Source: Ophioderma brevispina
Lineage: Eukaryota > Echinodermata > Ophiuroidea > Amphilepidida > Ophiodermatidae
Reading direction: 5' to 3'
Length of the DNA: 64,000 nt
Assembly (NCBI GenBank): GCA_023653785.1
Contig: JAMKCH010049109.1
Coordinates: 1-64,000 of the forward strand
Shown: in pieces, positions 13,575 to 26,125 of the stretch
Numbering within the stretch: position 1 is the stretch's first letter
Layout: the number at the start of each line of letters is the position of its first letter
Position numbers and translations under genes: made by a program
The notes under the pieces: model-generated
The model's database searches: none
The model's input: the letters and a program-made list of their open reading frames with translations, nothing else
Told to the model about the DNA's origin: nothing

Positions 13575-13789
13575 AAATTTGATATACAAGTGTGGAATAC
13601 ATGCTGAGTTTTCTCTTAAATTTGATATACAAGTGTGGAATACATGCTGAGTTTTCTCTTAAATTTGATATACAAGTGTGGAATACATGCTGAGTTTTCT
13701 CTTAAATTTGATATACAAGTGTGGAATACATGCTGAGTTTTCTCTTAAATTTGATATACAAGTGTGGAATACATGCTGAGTTTTCTCTT
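13575..13789 (+). repeat. 43-bp minisatellite, five near-identical copies
   Basis: Units begin at 13575, 13618, 13661, 13704 and 13747, an exact 43-base spacing, and read aaatttgatatacaagtgtg...ttctctt. Their uniformity contrasts with the ragged counterpart at 8999-9176. Confidence 0.95.
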
Positions 13790-14075
13790 TTTGTTGTATA
13801 GAGTTTAGTAAACTATCTGTAAGGAATTCCTTGTAAACTAAAATGAAAGAGGAGATTCTGAATATCGAAATTAAAAAAGATATTTCAAATTTGCTCGTGC
13901 CAAACCTCAGTTATACTAATTTGAACAAAATCACACATTTTCCTGATTGTACACGTCTGGGTAACTTGCATCAGTTTCTATGTACACGAAATCAATAATG
14001 CGTGAACAAGCAAGCATCCATTTGAATACAACTTTCGTTGTCAAAATAAGTTTTACTTTTATACTCATACACAAA

Positions 14076-15239
14076 ATCCATCAATCAAGAGCAAAATTTT
14101 AAATGCTGACAATTTTAAATGATATCGAATTTTGAATCTGGGGAGTCTCTAGCAACTGTTTCCTACTGAACAAAATAATTGCGAAAAAGTTTACCATAAA
14201 AATATTGTTGATACCTGCTTGATGAATAGGAAAGATTAAAACTAAATGATCGTTTATTGATGGTTCTTGAGTAAGAGTATGAAAATACCAACTTTTATTT
14301 GGACAGTTAGGTTGCTAAAAAATGGATCTGTCTTGTTCATACAGATGTGTTACAGTCAGGAAAAATGGGGGCTTTTATTTCAAATGAGTATAACCTGGGT
14401 TTGGCATGATAAGCAAATTAAAACACAAAAATATTTTAAAACCTTCAGAAATTGATTTTTGCAATGAGATATTACTTTACAGCTACTTCCTTTTAGATTT
14501 GTTACAAACCCACACCAAAAATGATGGAAAACCTCTTTGGAATCGATGAGTACGTTTTTCTTTAACATACAACTCACAAACTCCTCCTAAGGCTCCAAGT
14601 TATCCATTGTAGGACTCAACATAAAAAGGGGACGATTATTATGTATCCTAATTAGTACAGGCGGCAGGCACGCCCACTATTTTGTGTTTGTCCTCTGTTT
14701 TTACAGTTGACATTTGTTTTTTTTCTCCTCTTTGTGGGGCCTCCCTCTCCAACCCCCATTTGTCCTCTCTTCCCTTTACATTGAAAACTGATTGTTTTAT
14801 TGTTTTATTTGAATATGAGTTTTCAACGCGTTTTTAGACGAGTTATTTTATGCTGATTTCTGAATGGACAGGTACCAGATGAAGAAACCTTGATAATTTT
14901 TTGTAGAAACGCAAAAATAAAATCAAACAAAAGCGAACTCGCTTAATTACGCGATGCGAAAATATGTCCCCGCCGACATTCGCGACTTGTCGAAGTGAAA
15001 CTTAATGCACCACCAACTCCTTGAACTATGGACCACTAGACACCCAGTAAACCATGCAATGTCAGGAATTGGAAGGTGGAGTGAAGAAGGATTAGTAGGT
15101 GCAGTGGAAGTATGAACGGTGAAGTATGAGTGCAAGTGGAGTATATGCATGCAAGAAATGAGTATGGGAATTAGCAAATCGCAGCTTGATGGTAAGGAAT
15201 AAGTTGACATTTGCTAACTAACGCAAAGTCATGTTCACA
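14076..15239. other. No gene recognised
   Basis: Unique-looking A/T-rich sequence immediately right of the tandem duplication. Small ORFs at 14267-14577 on both strands overlap each other and show no recognised domain. Confidence 0.55.
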
Positions 15240-16460
15240 CAAAAGATGTATGGCATAACCTTTACGTAGCGAAGGAATTTTGCACATCTGATGTACCGTT
15301 CAGTGAACATTAAAGGCAATATTAGCACATTTTTTGTTTTTTTTTTTTTTTTTAAAAAAAATTGGAGATGTTTACACGGTTGCATGGTAAACTGGTAGTA
15401 AAACTATACCTATGATTGGTAAGCTCGAAAAAATGTCTATGTCGTCCACAAACGAAGGAATTTTGATACTAGCATAATATTCATCGGGGATCCCGTCATA
15501 ATTCAACGGCTGTGGAAACGGCATTCCAATGCGAAATAGCCGGGAAATAGCGCAAGGTATGTGTCTGCGGCTCACCATAGTGGTTTTAATCGTTCGGGAA
15601 GTCAAGTTAGAGGTTTTTTCTCGAGGTGGCACTATTTCAGCATGGAGGACATAAACGTCGCATTTCTAGCTCTGCCGTAAAGTACAATCTGGGATCAATT
15701 CTAATTACCCAATCGCTTATTGTGTGCGACCTACGCATTTTTCGGCATCTCGTTCGCAGGCATCGTTTCCTAGACAATTACCAAACGTAACTGTGCAAAA
15801 AATCCAATGTTGACAACTGGGGGTGATTGTCTTAAAAAAAGGTGACAATATTGCTTAATTGGGCATTATTTTAATTAGCTCATTTGCATACCAAGCCGGA
15901 TAACTAAACAGACATATCATGTGAACACAAAAGAGCGCGAGGGTGAAGGAAAAAAGGGAAGAAAGAGAAAAAAATCCCCCCCTCCCCCTTCCACGGCGGA
16001 ATTTGCACATCGATGTACCGTTTCAGCGAACATTAATTGGCATAGTTAATTAGCTCATTGGCATACGTAACCCGCAGATATATCATGCACTTTCAAAGGG
16101 CGAAAACAATGACATGCCAAATGTACTTTCATGTGGCAAAAAGAATTCGCATTATCTGATGTACCGTTTCAGCAATACTGAATTGCATGTTATTAGCTTA
16201 ATTTGCATACTAAGCCGCAGATATCATGTACTTTCAAGTGCGAAAACAAGGCATGCCAAGATTGAACTTCATGTGGCACAAAGAATTTTGTATCTTATGA
16301 CCGTGTCAGTGATACATTAATTATGCATATTTAATTAGCTCATTTGAAGACACTAGCCGCCTATACACGCACTTGTCAATCGCAGAAACGAGGCATGCCA
16401 TGATGCAAGTCATGAAGCGAAGGAATTGGTGTTCCGATATATTGTTTGCAAAGATACAGC
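15240..16460 (+). repeat. Degenerate ~145-bp satellite
   Basis: Blocks recur in the same order: (g)aattttgcacatctgatgtaccgtt, a cattaa block, ttaattagctcatttgcata, a ccgcagatat block, cactttcaa...cgaaaacaaggcatgcca. The ttaattagctcatt block occurs at about 15873, 16047, 16190 and 16330, so spacing is about 140-175. A partial unit lies at about 15255-15330. A T/A homopolymer stretch (15330-15361) and a pyrimidine patch near 15980 interrupt the array. Confidence 0.75.
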
Positions 16461-17214
16461 ATACAGGGTTAAATTTTATCACGGATTCGCGGATTAACAT
16501 TTTTCCACAGACGTAGGACATACGGACGGACGAGCCCATTTCATAGTCCCCGTTTCCGAACTTAGTCGCGGGGACAAATCATGCAGACACGAACACACTA
16601 ACCAGAACCTCCAATGGAGTGCAGAAGCCTTCAAGTGATGGTATTCAAAAGAGAGACACGTTTTTGTGACACCCTTATTAATAAGAAATGGAAAAATAAT
16701 ATGATAAACAAATTAAATTGGTACAAAACTTTTACGGGTAATAAGAACACGGTGGTTCTCAAACCACAGTCTTGGCCCCTATTTGTGATCACAAAATTTT
16801 GTATGGGGTTAAAAGGCATGAAAGGTCAAGGGGTGTTCATTCTCTGAACGCACCCCATGAGTCAGTGGCTTTTATGACAAGATAGGCTGCAGTCGGCTCA
16901 ATTGTTTAAGCTGAAGAGAACAAAGTTATATAATTTTACAAAACAACTGCCAAAATGGACCCTTAATTGGCCCAATCTGTTAACCCCCCATATATGGGGT
17001 GCAAAACCGCGGTTGAGTGATTCTTCTAGATGAATTTGGTTTCAATGCATGTGACCTTGAATCAATCTGTTAAAAACCTGATATGGATTTTGGGGCAGGG
17101 GATTTCTGACCAAGATTGGTGATTCTATAGACAATTTATCGGTGTACCCGAACCAAACAAATTCAAGATTTTCAAAGAATGGCCCTTAAACCGGTATAAA
17201 GTTTGTGCACATCC
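16461..17214. other. No gene recognised
   Basis: Short ORFs here (16614-16847 plus and its antisense partner) have no recognisable domain. Nothing else can be supported. Confidence 0.5.
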
Positions 17215-17430
17215 GTTGTGTATGGGGGGGGGGGGGAGGGGTAGAGTAAAAAGGACCCCCCTCTGAAAAACAACTTGCAGTGGCATTTACCTAAACAAAC
17301 TTTGTACGAGGGGTACATCAAAACAACAACATAATTAACAGGGAAAAAAATGAAAAATCAGTTGTACGGATTCAAAAAATAGCGGTCAACAAACCGATTT
17401 TTGCAAACGCGCACCCAATTCGCCCACCAA
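17215..17430 (+). repeat. Dispersed repeat, copy A
   Basis: Shares ordered blocks with 40135-40330 in direct orientation: a G-rich start, gacccccctctgaaaa, ggggtacatcaa, an ac-rich block, ggaaaaa, and gcggtc..caaaccgattttt. Divergent, but the block order is conserved. It contains a G13-type homopolymer near 17225. Confidence 0.6.
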
Positions 17431-17696
17431 AAAAAAAAACATTTAGCTGTTTTAAAAACAAATATTAAATAAATATAAATGTCTGAAACACTATAACCTA
17501 AACATTCACTCTTGCTATAATAATAGGTTATTCTGTTAAACAAAAAGCGAAGTGTGAGACAAAGGGATCCGTTTTTCAAAAAGTCCACTAATAGGAATAG
17601 CTAAAAGATAATTGTATGCATCCTTGCACTGCAATACATGCCCATACACGAAACAACATGCACACGGCACGCATGCCGCACCACACGCACACGCAC

Positions 17697-17920
17697 GCCA
17701 CACATACATACATACATAAAATACATACATATCAGAAATACATATATACATAAATACACTTGTGAACGGTACCTGCTATGTCTGCTATAAATACATACAT
17801 ACATACATACATACATACAATACATACAGGGCCCATACATACATACAGACATACATACAACATACATACATACACACATAACATTATACATACACACATA
17901 ACATTACACACACACACACA
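17697..17920 (+). repeat. (CATA)n-rich microsatellite
   Basis: Interrupted catacata and acacacata runs. The Met-Tyr-Val-Cys and Ile-His-Thr-Tyr ORFs on both strands are translations of this repeat, not genes. Confidence 0.95.
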
Positions 17921-19640
17921 TAAATTGTTTTTGTCTTGGTATGAGCAAACAGATTTGTTAAATTGTTAATTTCTATTTGACATTTGTTCCAACCACACCA
18001 CACATGTAGGCACACACCTACACACTGGGACAGCCAAAGAGACGGGCACAGAGAGGCATAGACATGGACCCACTACACCGGAACAAACATAAACACACAG
18101 GGAAATCCAGACATTTATTTAAATGAGAAAGAATTTGGAGTTTTACAGGGGTAGCGGATATCTATATATGAGCAGTCACTTAATGTCAAATTCTATTCTT
18201 AGGAAATATAAACCATTTTTAAATACTCTGTACAGAAATGTGGGGGGCATTATATTATTGCTATAACATATTTAAAACAATAGACCTAGATATTGCAAAA
18301 TGCACAACTGACCCAGAGGTACTGAGTGCGTTACACCAACAGACATGGGGTGTGTCCTTGCTAAGTCTGTGAGTAGCTAGTGTAAATAAACAGCCAGACA
18401 CTGACTAACACAACTAAGGTAAAACATTAGGCCGCAAATGCTCAAGGCTAGCATTATTAACATATAACAGCTAGGACAAGTGATGCTGCAAGCAAAAACC
18501 CCAAGCCGATAATTGTCACCTTGGAAATCAGGGCAAAAATACAAAAAGTACCCCCAAAACCCAATTTGAACTCAAATTTCAAAAAAATTTTGCATAGAAA
18601 GCACCAGCAACTTCAATACTTGCAAAACTGTGATTTTCACAAGAATTGAACAAGATACAAAAGAACTATTTCTATTTTAGTGGCTGCCCTTAACTCTAAA
18701 TCTTCTACTCGATGGGAAAAGCCTATCGGCTGAAATCATTCTGTTCCTTCACTCAAACGTTGTAATGTTTTAGCCTGTGGATTCTGTAATTACGTAATCA
18801 ATGAATTCAATATGGCCGCCAAAAATAAAAGTGTATGAGCTGCTATTAACTTTTGAACTGCAGGTGTGAGACTGGTATCTAGTCCTGAGTTTTGACAGTC
18901 AAGAAATTAATTAAAACAATGAGAAATATTTTCAAAAATGTGATAATCAATTCCTTCATTATAAGCATCCAAGATGGCTTCCGATACTCTAAGATGGCTA
19001 TAATTAATAACTTTATCTAACCTTGAACGGCAATGTTTCTGTACATCCCTGTAACTCAATCAGATCAGTTTATTAGGTAATCAGAGGAATCGATTACATG
19101 TAAGATGCCATCCAAGATGAGTATCCAATATAACTGGCAATGGCACAATACTAAGCGATAGTCTTGAGATATGTATCTCTTTGTTTTGGAGGTTTACTCT
19201 ATCATTGCATCCATCTTGGGACATTTGATATATAACGAGTTTAACGACTCAATGACACTTAAAGCAATAATAGCACATTTTTAAGAACGACCCTAATTTT
19301 CAAATTTGTGAGATTTGTGCAAAGTTATTTGGTAATGTCTAGTAAAATACCAACTGTGAACGGTAGTCCTCAAAAGTGTGCATGCGTCATAAAAGACTGT
19401 ATTTTGTAATTAGATGTTTCAATCTGAGATGAGTATAGCCTGATGGTATAAGTGCCATTTAAACGCTCTTGCAGCTCCTCTTAATTGTCCATGTTTCCAT
19501 ACAGTAAGATGCTTTCCAAACAGGCCATGACGAAGACAATAGTAGTTGCTATGGTGACATCATACTTGCAGTATTTATAATATGGCCAAAAAAGTGTAAA
19601 AATATGTAAATGATAAATTTTCAGGGTTCTTCACTTTTCT
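17921..19640. other. No gene; scattered (A)AGATGGC/ATGGCCGCC motifs
   Basis: No coding evidence. Between 18800 and 19120 the motif AAnATGGC recurs (atatggccgccaaaa near 18811, ccaagatggctt near 18969, aagatggctata near 18991). It resembles motifs in the repeats at 28890-29500 and 32640-33640 and suggests a decayed satellite. Confidence 0.45.
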
Positions 19641-20070
19641 TTATATATTTTTACAATTGCATATGTATACAGTTTGCAACATATAAAAGAGGGTGTGCAT
19701 TGATGGACAGGCTGGGTGTTCTGTATTAGATAGTTTCCTATAAAAATGTTCTCTAAACAGAGAGGTTTTTTCTACATACATAAATGCACATGCACACACA
19801 TATTCAACAGACATACATATACACACATACAAAATCATGTGCGTAATCATGAGATGTATATGGAGGGGCGAATGGAAGTTTTTGGCGGATTCTTATACCA
19901 AAAATAACCCAAATTAAATAGAAATTATATTTAAAAGTATGGAATGTAGATAATGCTTTGTATATAACATATGAAATGAGTAAAGTTATATTATGAAGTT
20001 TTGTGGAGAAATGTGGAGATGATTTGAGTTTGTACGTGCGTTTGTGAGCTTTTGTGTATATTTGATATCT

Positions 20071-20262
20071 GTGTGTATGTATGTATGTATGTAGGTGCGT
20101 GTGTGTGTGGTGTATGTGTGTATGTATGTATGTATGTGTGCATGTATGTATGTATGTATGTATGCATGTATGTATGTATGTATGTATGTATGTATGTATG
20201 TATGTATGTATGTATGTATGTATGTATGTATGTATGTATGTGTATGTGTATGTATGTATGTA
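20071..20262 (+). repeat. (TATG)n microsatellite
   Basis: About 190 bases of nearly pure tatg repeats with occasional tgtg and tgca interruptions. The 178-residue minus-strand ORF across it is a repeat translation and is not a gene. Confidence 0.97.
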
Positions 20263-21969
20263 TGTGCGGGTGTGTTTATGATTCAATTTTACATATGCTG
20301 AAAAGGGATGATTGCAATGGACGCACTCATTTTTTTTCACAATAGTCTTAAGATGTGTTCCTTCGTATAAAACTCATTTGGATGCAATCAATCATTTCCC
20401 AAAGACAAGAATATTCGTTAGGGCAGTAGTGTTAGTCTAGTGTATTTTCTAACTTGGTGATAATATTTCATTTCGGCAACATGCTTACGCCGTAAGCATA
20501 GCAGCGAGCAAAAACAGGTGCAAGGTTTGCGCACCAAAAGGCGCGCTCAAGCTTGGTTGATGCCAAAAGGGCGTAATTTGCACTTAATCCTCTATCTGCT
20601 ACAAAGAACATGAACTTGTAGTTTCGACTATTAAATATCAACTGTTTTCCTAAGAGGAAACCCATCCACGGATTTAAGTTTTTTAATGAAAACATTGAAT
20701 AAATAATTTAATTAATGAAAATACTGATATTTGTTATAAAAGTTTCCGATAATTTGGCGAATATTTCAATTACACAAGCAATTATCCCGCAGTCAAAATG
20801 TTCATTAACATGGCAGAGCTGTAACAATGACGGTTTGCCTGGATTGCTTTGTTACAACTCAGTCATCATACGCCAAAGCCAATTAAAGATTGATGAAGTG
20901 TTTTAATCATGATGTTTATTTGGCTTGTCACGGTCATGGTTGCTCTGCTCTGGAATCAGACCACTCAATTTAGCGCAGTTACCATGATCAAGATCCATGC
21001 CAATCAATTGTCAAGTTATTTCGTTGGATTGCTATGTTGTAGGCATTCGTCAGAAATATGTCAACAGTTAAGATCAAGAAGTAAACCTTGATTAAGCTCG
21101 CGTACCACGAAGTAGGTCAACTTATGAATACTAACAACCATTAAATTGTTTACTTTGTTTACACGCGTACTATTGCTTGATTTTACAATGGTCACTATGA
21201 GTGATTTGCTAAATCCGAAAATAAAAAAAAATCACACTCCACACACAAAAAAAATAATTTTTTTTGCATGTCATGAGCCTGTTACATTAGGTGTCGTAGC
21301 ATAAACTACGAGGTAAAGGTTGTTTTTGAAAAAATATAATGCAAAGGATGGTCCGTGCGGACACAAGTAATTGATGGAGATTCATCTTTATTTAATGACA
21401 GCTGTTTTCTTTCTTTTATGTCAATTGTCAGTTGCCAAAAATAGTAAGAATTCTAGAGACTTATCCTCAGAATTCTAGAGGGACAATCATCCTCCACTTA
21501 GCAGCGATATTGCGAGAGGAGAATAAAAAAAATGTGGAATGCATTTTTTGGTTCGGTTAACGACTATAGAAACCAAGGCTCTCAAATTGGAAAGGAAGGA
21601 GTCTATTTCTATAGATGAAGGCATTTCATTAAATGTTTCTTTATGAAAATGATCTTAGTACTACAATATTAATTTTGGAGTTTTAGTGTTGGGTGTGTGT
21701 AATGCGATGCGATTTCAGACAAGGAATAAAATGATTGCTGATTTTTAAATGGCCTTCTTTAAAAAAGCATTTCTTATTTAGTCTCTGCAAGACTGGCTTT
21801 TGATGGGAGTTTGGTTAAAAACATGCAGGGCTATAAAGGGTGGTAACAAATTAGGGAGTTATAAGTATAGTAAGAAAATTGATCAGGCCACGTAGAGTTA
21901 TCTACGTAATGATGAAGCTTTTACCATGTATTGGGTTGATATTATTTAAGACGAAGTTTTCGCGTTAAA
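20263..21969. other. No gene recognised
   Basis: A/T-rich. A direct duplication of agaattctagag occurs at about 21448 and 21470. Nothing else can be supported. Confidence 0.5.
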
Positions 21970-23185
21970 CATCTTTATTTGAAATGACAGGAAGTGTGGA
22001 CATACATTAATTAAAGCTTTTAAAACTTGAGATCAGTTGTAACACTTTGTGCCATGGGCGTTTTTTCTATTTTCTTTATTGAAATGACATGAGGTGTTAC
22101 CTATGTTAATTAAAGCTTATAACTTGGGGATTCGTTTTAACACAGTTTGCGCCAATTGCGTTTTTTCTTTGTCTTTATTTGAAATGATAGGAAGGTGTAA
22201 CCTATGTTAAATTAAAGCGGATACTTGTGGAGTTCAGTTTAACACATTTTGCGCCCAATGGGCGTTTTTTCTATTTTCTTTATTTGAAATGACAGGAAGG
22301 TGTAAACTATGTTAAATTAAAGCTTATAACTTGGGGATCAGGTTTAAGTTATATGTTGCGCCAATTGGGCGTTTTTTTTTTTTCTATTTTCTTTATTTGG
22401 AATGACAGGATGTGTAACCCTTGTAAATTAAAGCCTTATACTTGGGATTGTTTTTAACACATTTTGCGCCCCATTGGGGCTTTTTTCTTTTATTTTCTTT
22501 ATTGGAACAAATGACAGGAAGGTAACCTATGTAAAGTAAAGATTATAACTTGAGGATTCAGTTTTACACATATTGCGCCCAATGGGCGTTTTTCTATTTT
22601 CTTTATTTGAAATGACAGGAGGTGTAACCTATGTTACATAAAGCTTATCACTTGGGGGATCAGTGTTAACACAAATTTTGCGCCCAGTGGGCAGTTTTCT
22701 TTTTCTTTAGTTTGAAATGACAGGAAGGTGTAACCATGTTAAATTAAAGCTAATAATGGAGATTCAGTTTATTTAACACATTTTGCGCCCATTGGGCGTT
22801 TTTTCCTATTTTCTTATTTGAAATGACAGGAAGGTGTAACCTATGATATTAAATAAAGCTAATAACTTGGGGATTAGGTTTAACACATTTGCCGCCCAAT
22901 TGGGCGTTTTTCTAATTGCTTTATTTGAAATGACAGAGGTGTAACCTATGTTACATTAAAGGCTTTATAACGGGGATCAGTTTAACTATTTTTGCGCCCA
23001 ATTGGGCGTTTTTTCTATTTTCTTTTTTGAAATGACAGAAAGGTGTAACCTATGTTAAATTAAGCTTATAACTTGGGCACTTCAAGTCTTTAACACATTT
23101 TGCGCCCAATTGGGCGTTTTTTCTATTTTTCATTATTGAAATGATAGGAGGTGTAATATATGTTAATTAAAGCCTTAAACTTACT
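21970..23185 (+). repeat. 105-bp satellite, about 12 copies, palindrome in every unit
   Basis: Each unit reads tttatttgaaatgacagg, aggtgtaacctatgttaaat, taaagcttataacttggg, attcagtttaacacatttt, then gcgcccaattgggcg followed by a T-run and ctattttct. Unit starts fall near 21976, 22073, 22169, 22271, 22380, 22490, 22595, 22700, 22807, 22912, 23016 and 23126, so the period is about 105. The core GCGCCCAATTGGGCG is nearly perfectly self-complementary and is kept in most units, while flanks vary by small indels. Confidence 0.95.
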
Positions 23186-23389
23186 TGTGACGTCAAATGT
23201 CACACACCAAGTCAAAGGTCAACGGGAGATCAAGTTGTAACAGGTGTTGGTTCTAATGCAATCTATGCTCATGTATAAAACAATCTACTTTAAATCAGTT
23301 ATGAGATTTCTTTTTATACATGTTTCTGTAATAAAAAGCGCAATTTAAAACTAGAAAACCATCTACTCCTTTAATGCTTTTAATGTTGT

Positions 23390-25215
23390 TTTATTTCTTT
23401 GTTAAAATTATGCCCTGCGCGACCCGACACAGTTTTTTTAAATACTTGTTTTTAACTTATGACAGGGAGAATGTGATACAATTCCTTATAACTGCTTTAT
23501 GTAGAAATAAAACCACCATAATCCAAATAGTAAAACAAAAGAAGGTATTTAGGGAAAAAGTTGTCATACGTTCTCCCGCAAATAAACATACCAGCGGACG
23601 GCGTTTCAAATCTACCCTAAAGCCAGCTGATTGTGGTTACACCAGTACAACAATAAACAAAGATCAATAATTGTCGGTGTTTGAGGTCAAAGTTTGATCA
23701 TGGTGCACCAATATCACGCTGAAATCTGTGCTATTCACCGGGAGAGGCATTTTTATCTCAAGTCGTGAATTTTGATACGCACGTCTAGAGAACTTACAGA
23801 ATCAGATAAAAAGCACCAGCCTGCATCTTTTTTTAATACACGATTTCAAGTATCCCTTGAGTTATGTTCGCTATCCATGCCCGAGTACAAAAAAAACAAA
23901 AATAGTATTTTGATGTTTTTGCGAGGTTTCGGCATTACGCAACATCGCTGCTAATCCCTTTAAAGGGTCCAGGAAATGAGATGATAAACAAGTCCAAATC
24001 TTTTAGGGGCTTCCATTCCAATAAACAGGGGACACATTAAAAGATTACACTCCAGGACATCATTAGTGAAAACTATTGATTTTCAGTCAGTGCCATGAAG
24101 ATTGATATTTCACCACCAGTCAACTGGAATTTTCTATATCTCGAAAAATCAATAGTCAATAATGATGTCATCACCAACCCAAAAAAAAAAAAATATTGAA
24201 TGCTGCTCGCCCCTTCTTGTAGACCTGACACAAACCACGTCAAGTCTATTGCATTTCCTGGTCTTTGAAGTATTTCCTCAAATTTCAAATATTTTGACTC
24301 TTAATCTTTCGAGTTCTCTTGTAGAGTGTCCACAAGTCATTCGGTAATGGCTGTGGTGGTGTCAGGATTATTCAACTGAGTAAGATGAACCGGGGCCCGC
24401 GTGTATCCATGATACAGACGTTCCTAACATGGCCCTTTCTTTCGAGTGATTCTTTCGAGTGAATCACTTATAATGTCTTTAATAAGTTGAATGCCATCAT
24501 GAGAGTTAAGGAGTGTCTATTCGTTGGTTAACGCAATTTCGCTTTAACTTCCTGCGGTCAAATCCGTGTCTCATTTAAATCCAACGATTAGACGTTTTAT
24601 GCGTGTGCATCTGGATAAACCCCCGTTTTCTTCCACGATTAAGATAGCATAATTGCGCTACTACACGTTGATATATACGCAGCGATTTGCTTATCCGAAA
24701 CATCGAAAAAAATCATCCAAATTCATATTTTTGTATTTTTGTTACTGACAAGGATATGCGAACTTAACCTGCGAGTGGTTGGCTTGAAATCCGTGAATTA
24801 AAGACAAGGCAGTACTTTTAACTGATTCTGTCATTTCTATACGTGCGTATCGAAATTCCGACTTGTGATCAAAAAAGCCTTTTTCTGTGAATATCCCAGA
24901 TTTTAAGCGTGATATTGTGCACCATGATCTATACAGGTGACCTCAAACACAAACATTATTGAACTTTGTTTATTCTGTACGGGTGTAAACCACAATCAGC
25001 GTTTAGTGTAGATTTTGAGACACCATAGCTGTATATTTGCGGGAAACGGTATGACAAATTTCCTCATTTTTTTCACTATTTTGTGGTTTGTTTCTGCATT
25101 AAAGCAGTTATATGGAACTGTACACACTTACCCCTGATTTATATAAGTTAAAAATAATGCATTTCCATATTTTTCGATTCTCTCGCATTATCGCTGCTAA
25201 TCCCTTTAAGGGAGA
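23390..25215. repeat. Large inverted-repeat element, ~0.55 kb arms
   Basis: The left arm (about 23400-23950) is the reverse complement of the right arm (about 24690-25160). Matching blocks include gcgtgatattg(g)tgcaccatgat, gacctcaaacac, ctttgtttattctgtac, ccacaatcag, ttgcggga and gcagttata. The spacer is about 0.7 kb and has no recognised gene. A 23-base block (atcgctgctaatccctttaa + ggg) occurs at 23944 and 25190 in direct orientation. The 98-residue ORF at 23374 lies in the arm and is not supported as coding. A solo arm lies at 37610-37800. Confidence 0.75.
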
Positions 25216-25261
25216 GAGTTTTTCCCGCTGGCTTATGGAGTCATCATTAAAGATTAACGAT

Positions 25262-25480
25262 TAGTGTATGTGTGTGCGTGTGTGTGTTTGTTCGTGTGTG
25301 TGTGTGTGTGTGCGTATGTGTGTGTACGTGCGTACGTGTTTGTGCGTGCGAGAGCGCGCGAGTGTGTGTGTGTGCGACAGTGTGTTGTGTATTAGGTCGA
25401 CCCGTGTTTGTGTTGGTAGTGTGTGGCGACCGTGTGGGGTATGTGTGTGCCCGCGTGTGTATGTGTGGATGGTGTTATGT
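25262..25480 (+). repeat. (TG)n-rich microsatellite
   Basis: Imperfect TG/GTGCG repeats, densest at 25264-25345. The Cys/Val-rich ORFs here are repeat translations. Confidence 0.9.
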
Positions 25481-26125
25481 TGGCATTACACGGAATAAGC
25501 ACTATTGCTGACATTATGGCAGAAGGAATATGCAAACCAGGGGATAATATCATAGTAGGATGAACATTATGTGGTCAATATGTGATTGAATGCATTCATA
25601 GCTTAATGAAATGGCTTCTGTTTATGAATATTTATCTTGAATGTAATATACGTTGACTAACATACATTAATAAAAATTATGACTACACTCATAAGGCATT
25701 ATTGTGAAACAACATTACGACTTTCGCAAACGTGCACAGCACATGACTTCAAACATGTACTGCATTTCTAAAATATTAAAAAAAAAATAATTGGATATTT
25801 GCGTTAGTCGAGTGCCTATATATGAACACTAGAACAACTGAAATTCATTCTTTGACAAAAATGTTGCAATTGAAATAATATACCCTTATTTCACTCCATA
25901 CAAGAACAATTACTACTCTTAATTCACTTTCCTGTTCGCAATTTAGAGTTGAATTGATTCAGTCTGTATGTATTATTTTGTTGCTAATATTTTATACACA
26001 AGACTATAGTATATATTTCATATTCTTCTCCTTGAAATGAGTGGTGTGGGGGGGGGGGCTGGGTGAAGCTCAATACGTTTTAGTTCTAGGGACTGCTTGT
26101 CACCCCAAATTGCATTAACGAATAC
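25481..26125. other. No gene recognised
   Basis: A/T-rich. A G11-type run occurs near 26048. Nothing else can be supported. Confidence 0.5.

Larger units (their letters stand above)
9463..14075 (+). repeat. 4.6 kb direct tandem duplication, copy 2
   Basis: Second copy, 4613 bases, abutting copy 1 exactly. The junction reads catacacaaa|gaacatcctg. The sequence before the bar also ends copy 2 (at 14075) and the sequence after it begins copy 1 (at 4796). An AAA microhomology is shared at the breakpoints. Differences from copy 1 are mostly small indels. Confidence 0.9.

Noticed and set aside
19804..20345. Overlapping ORFs of 178 and 97 residues
   Set aside because: Both are translations of the TATG microsatellite; composition is purely repetitive.
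22000..23185. Palindrome plus T-run resembling rho-independent terminators
   Set aside because: The context is animal satellite DNA with no bacterial genes; the resemblance is structural only.
21970..23185. Regularly spaced repeats suggestive of a CRISPR array
   Set aside because: Whole units repeat tandemly with no unique spacers and no cas genes.
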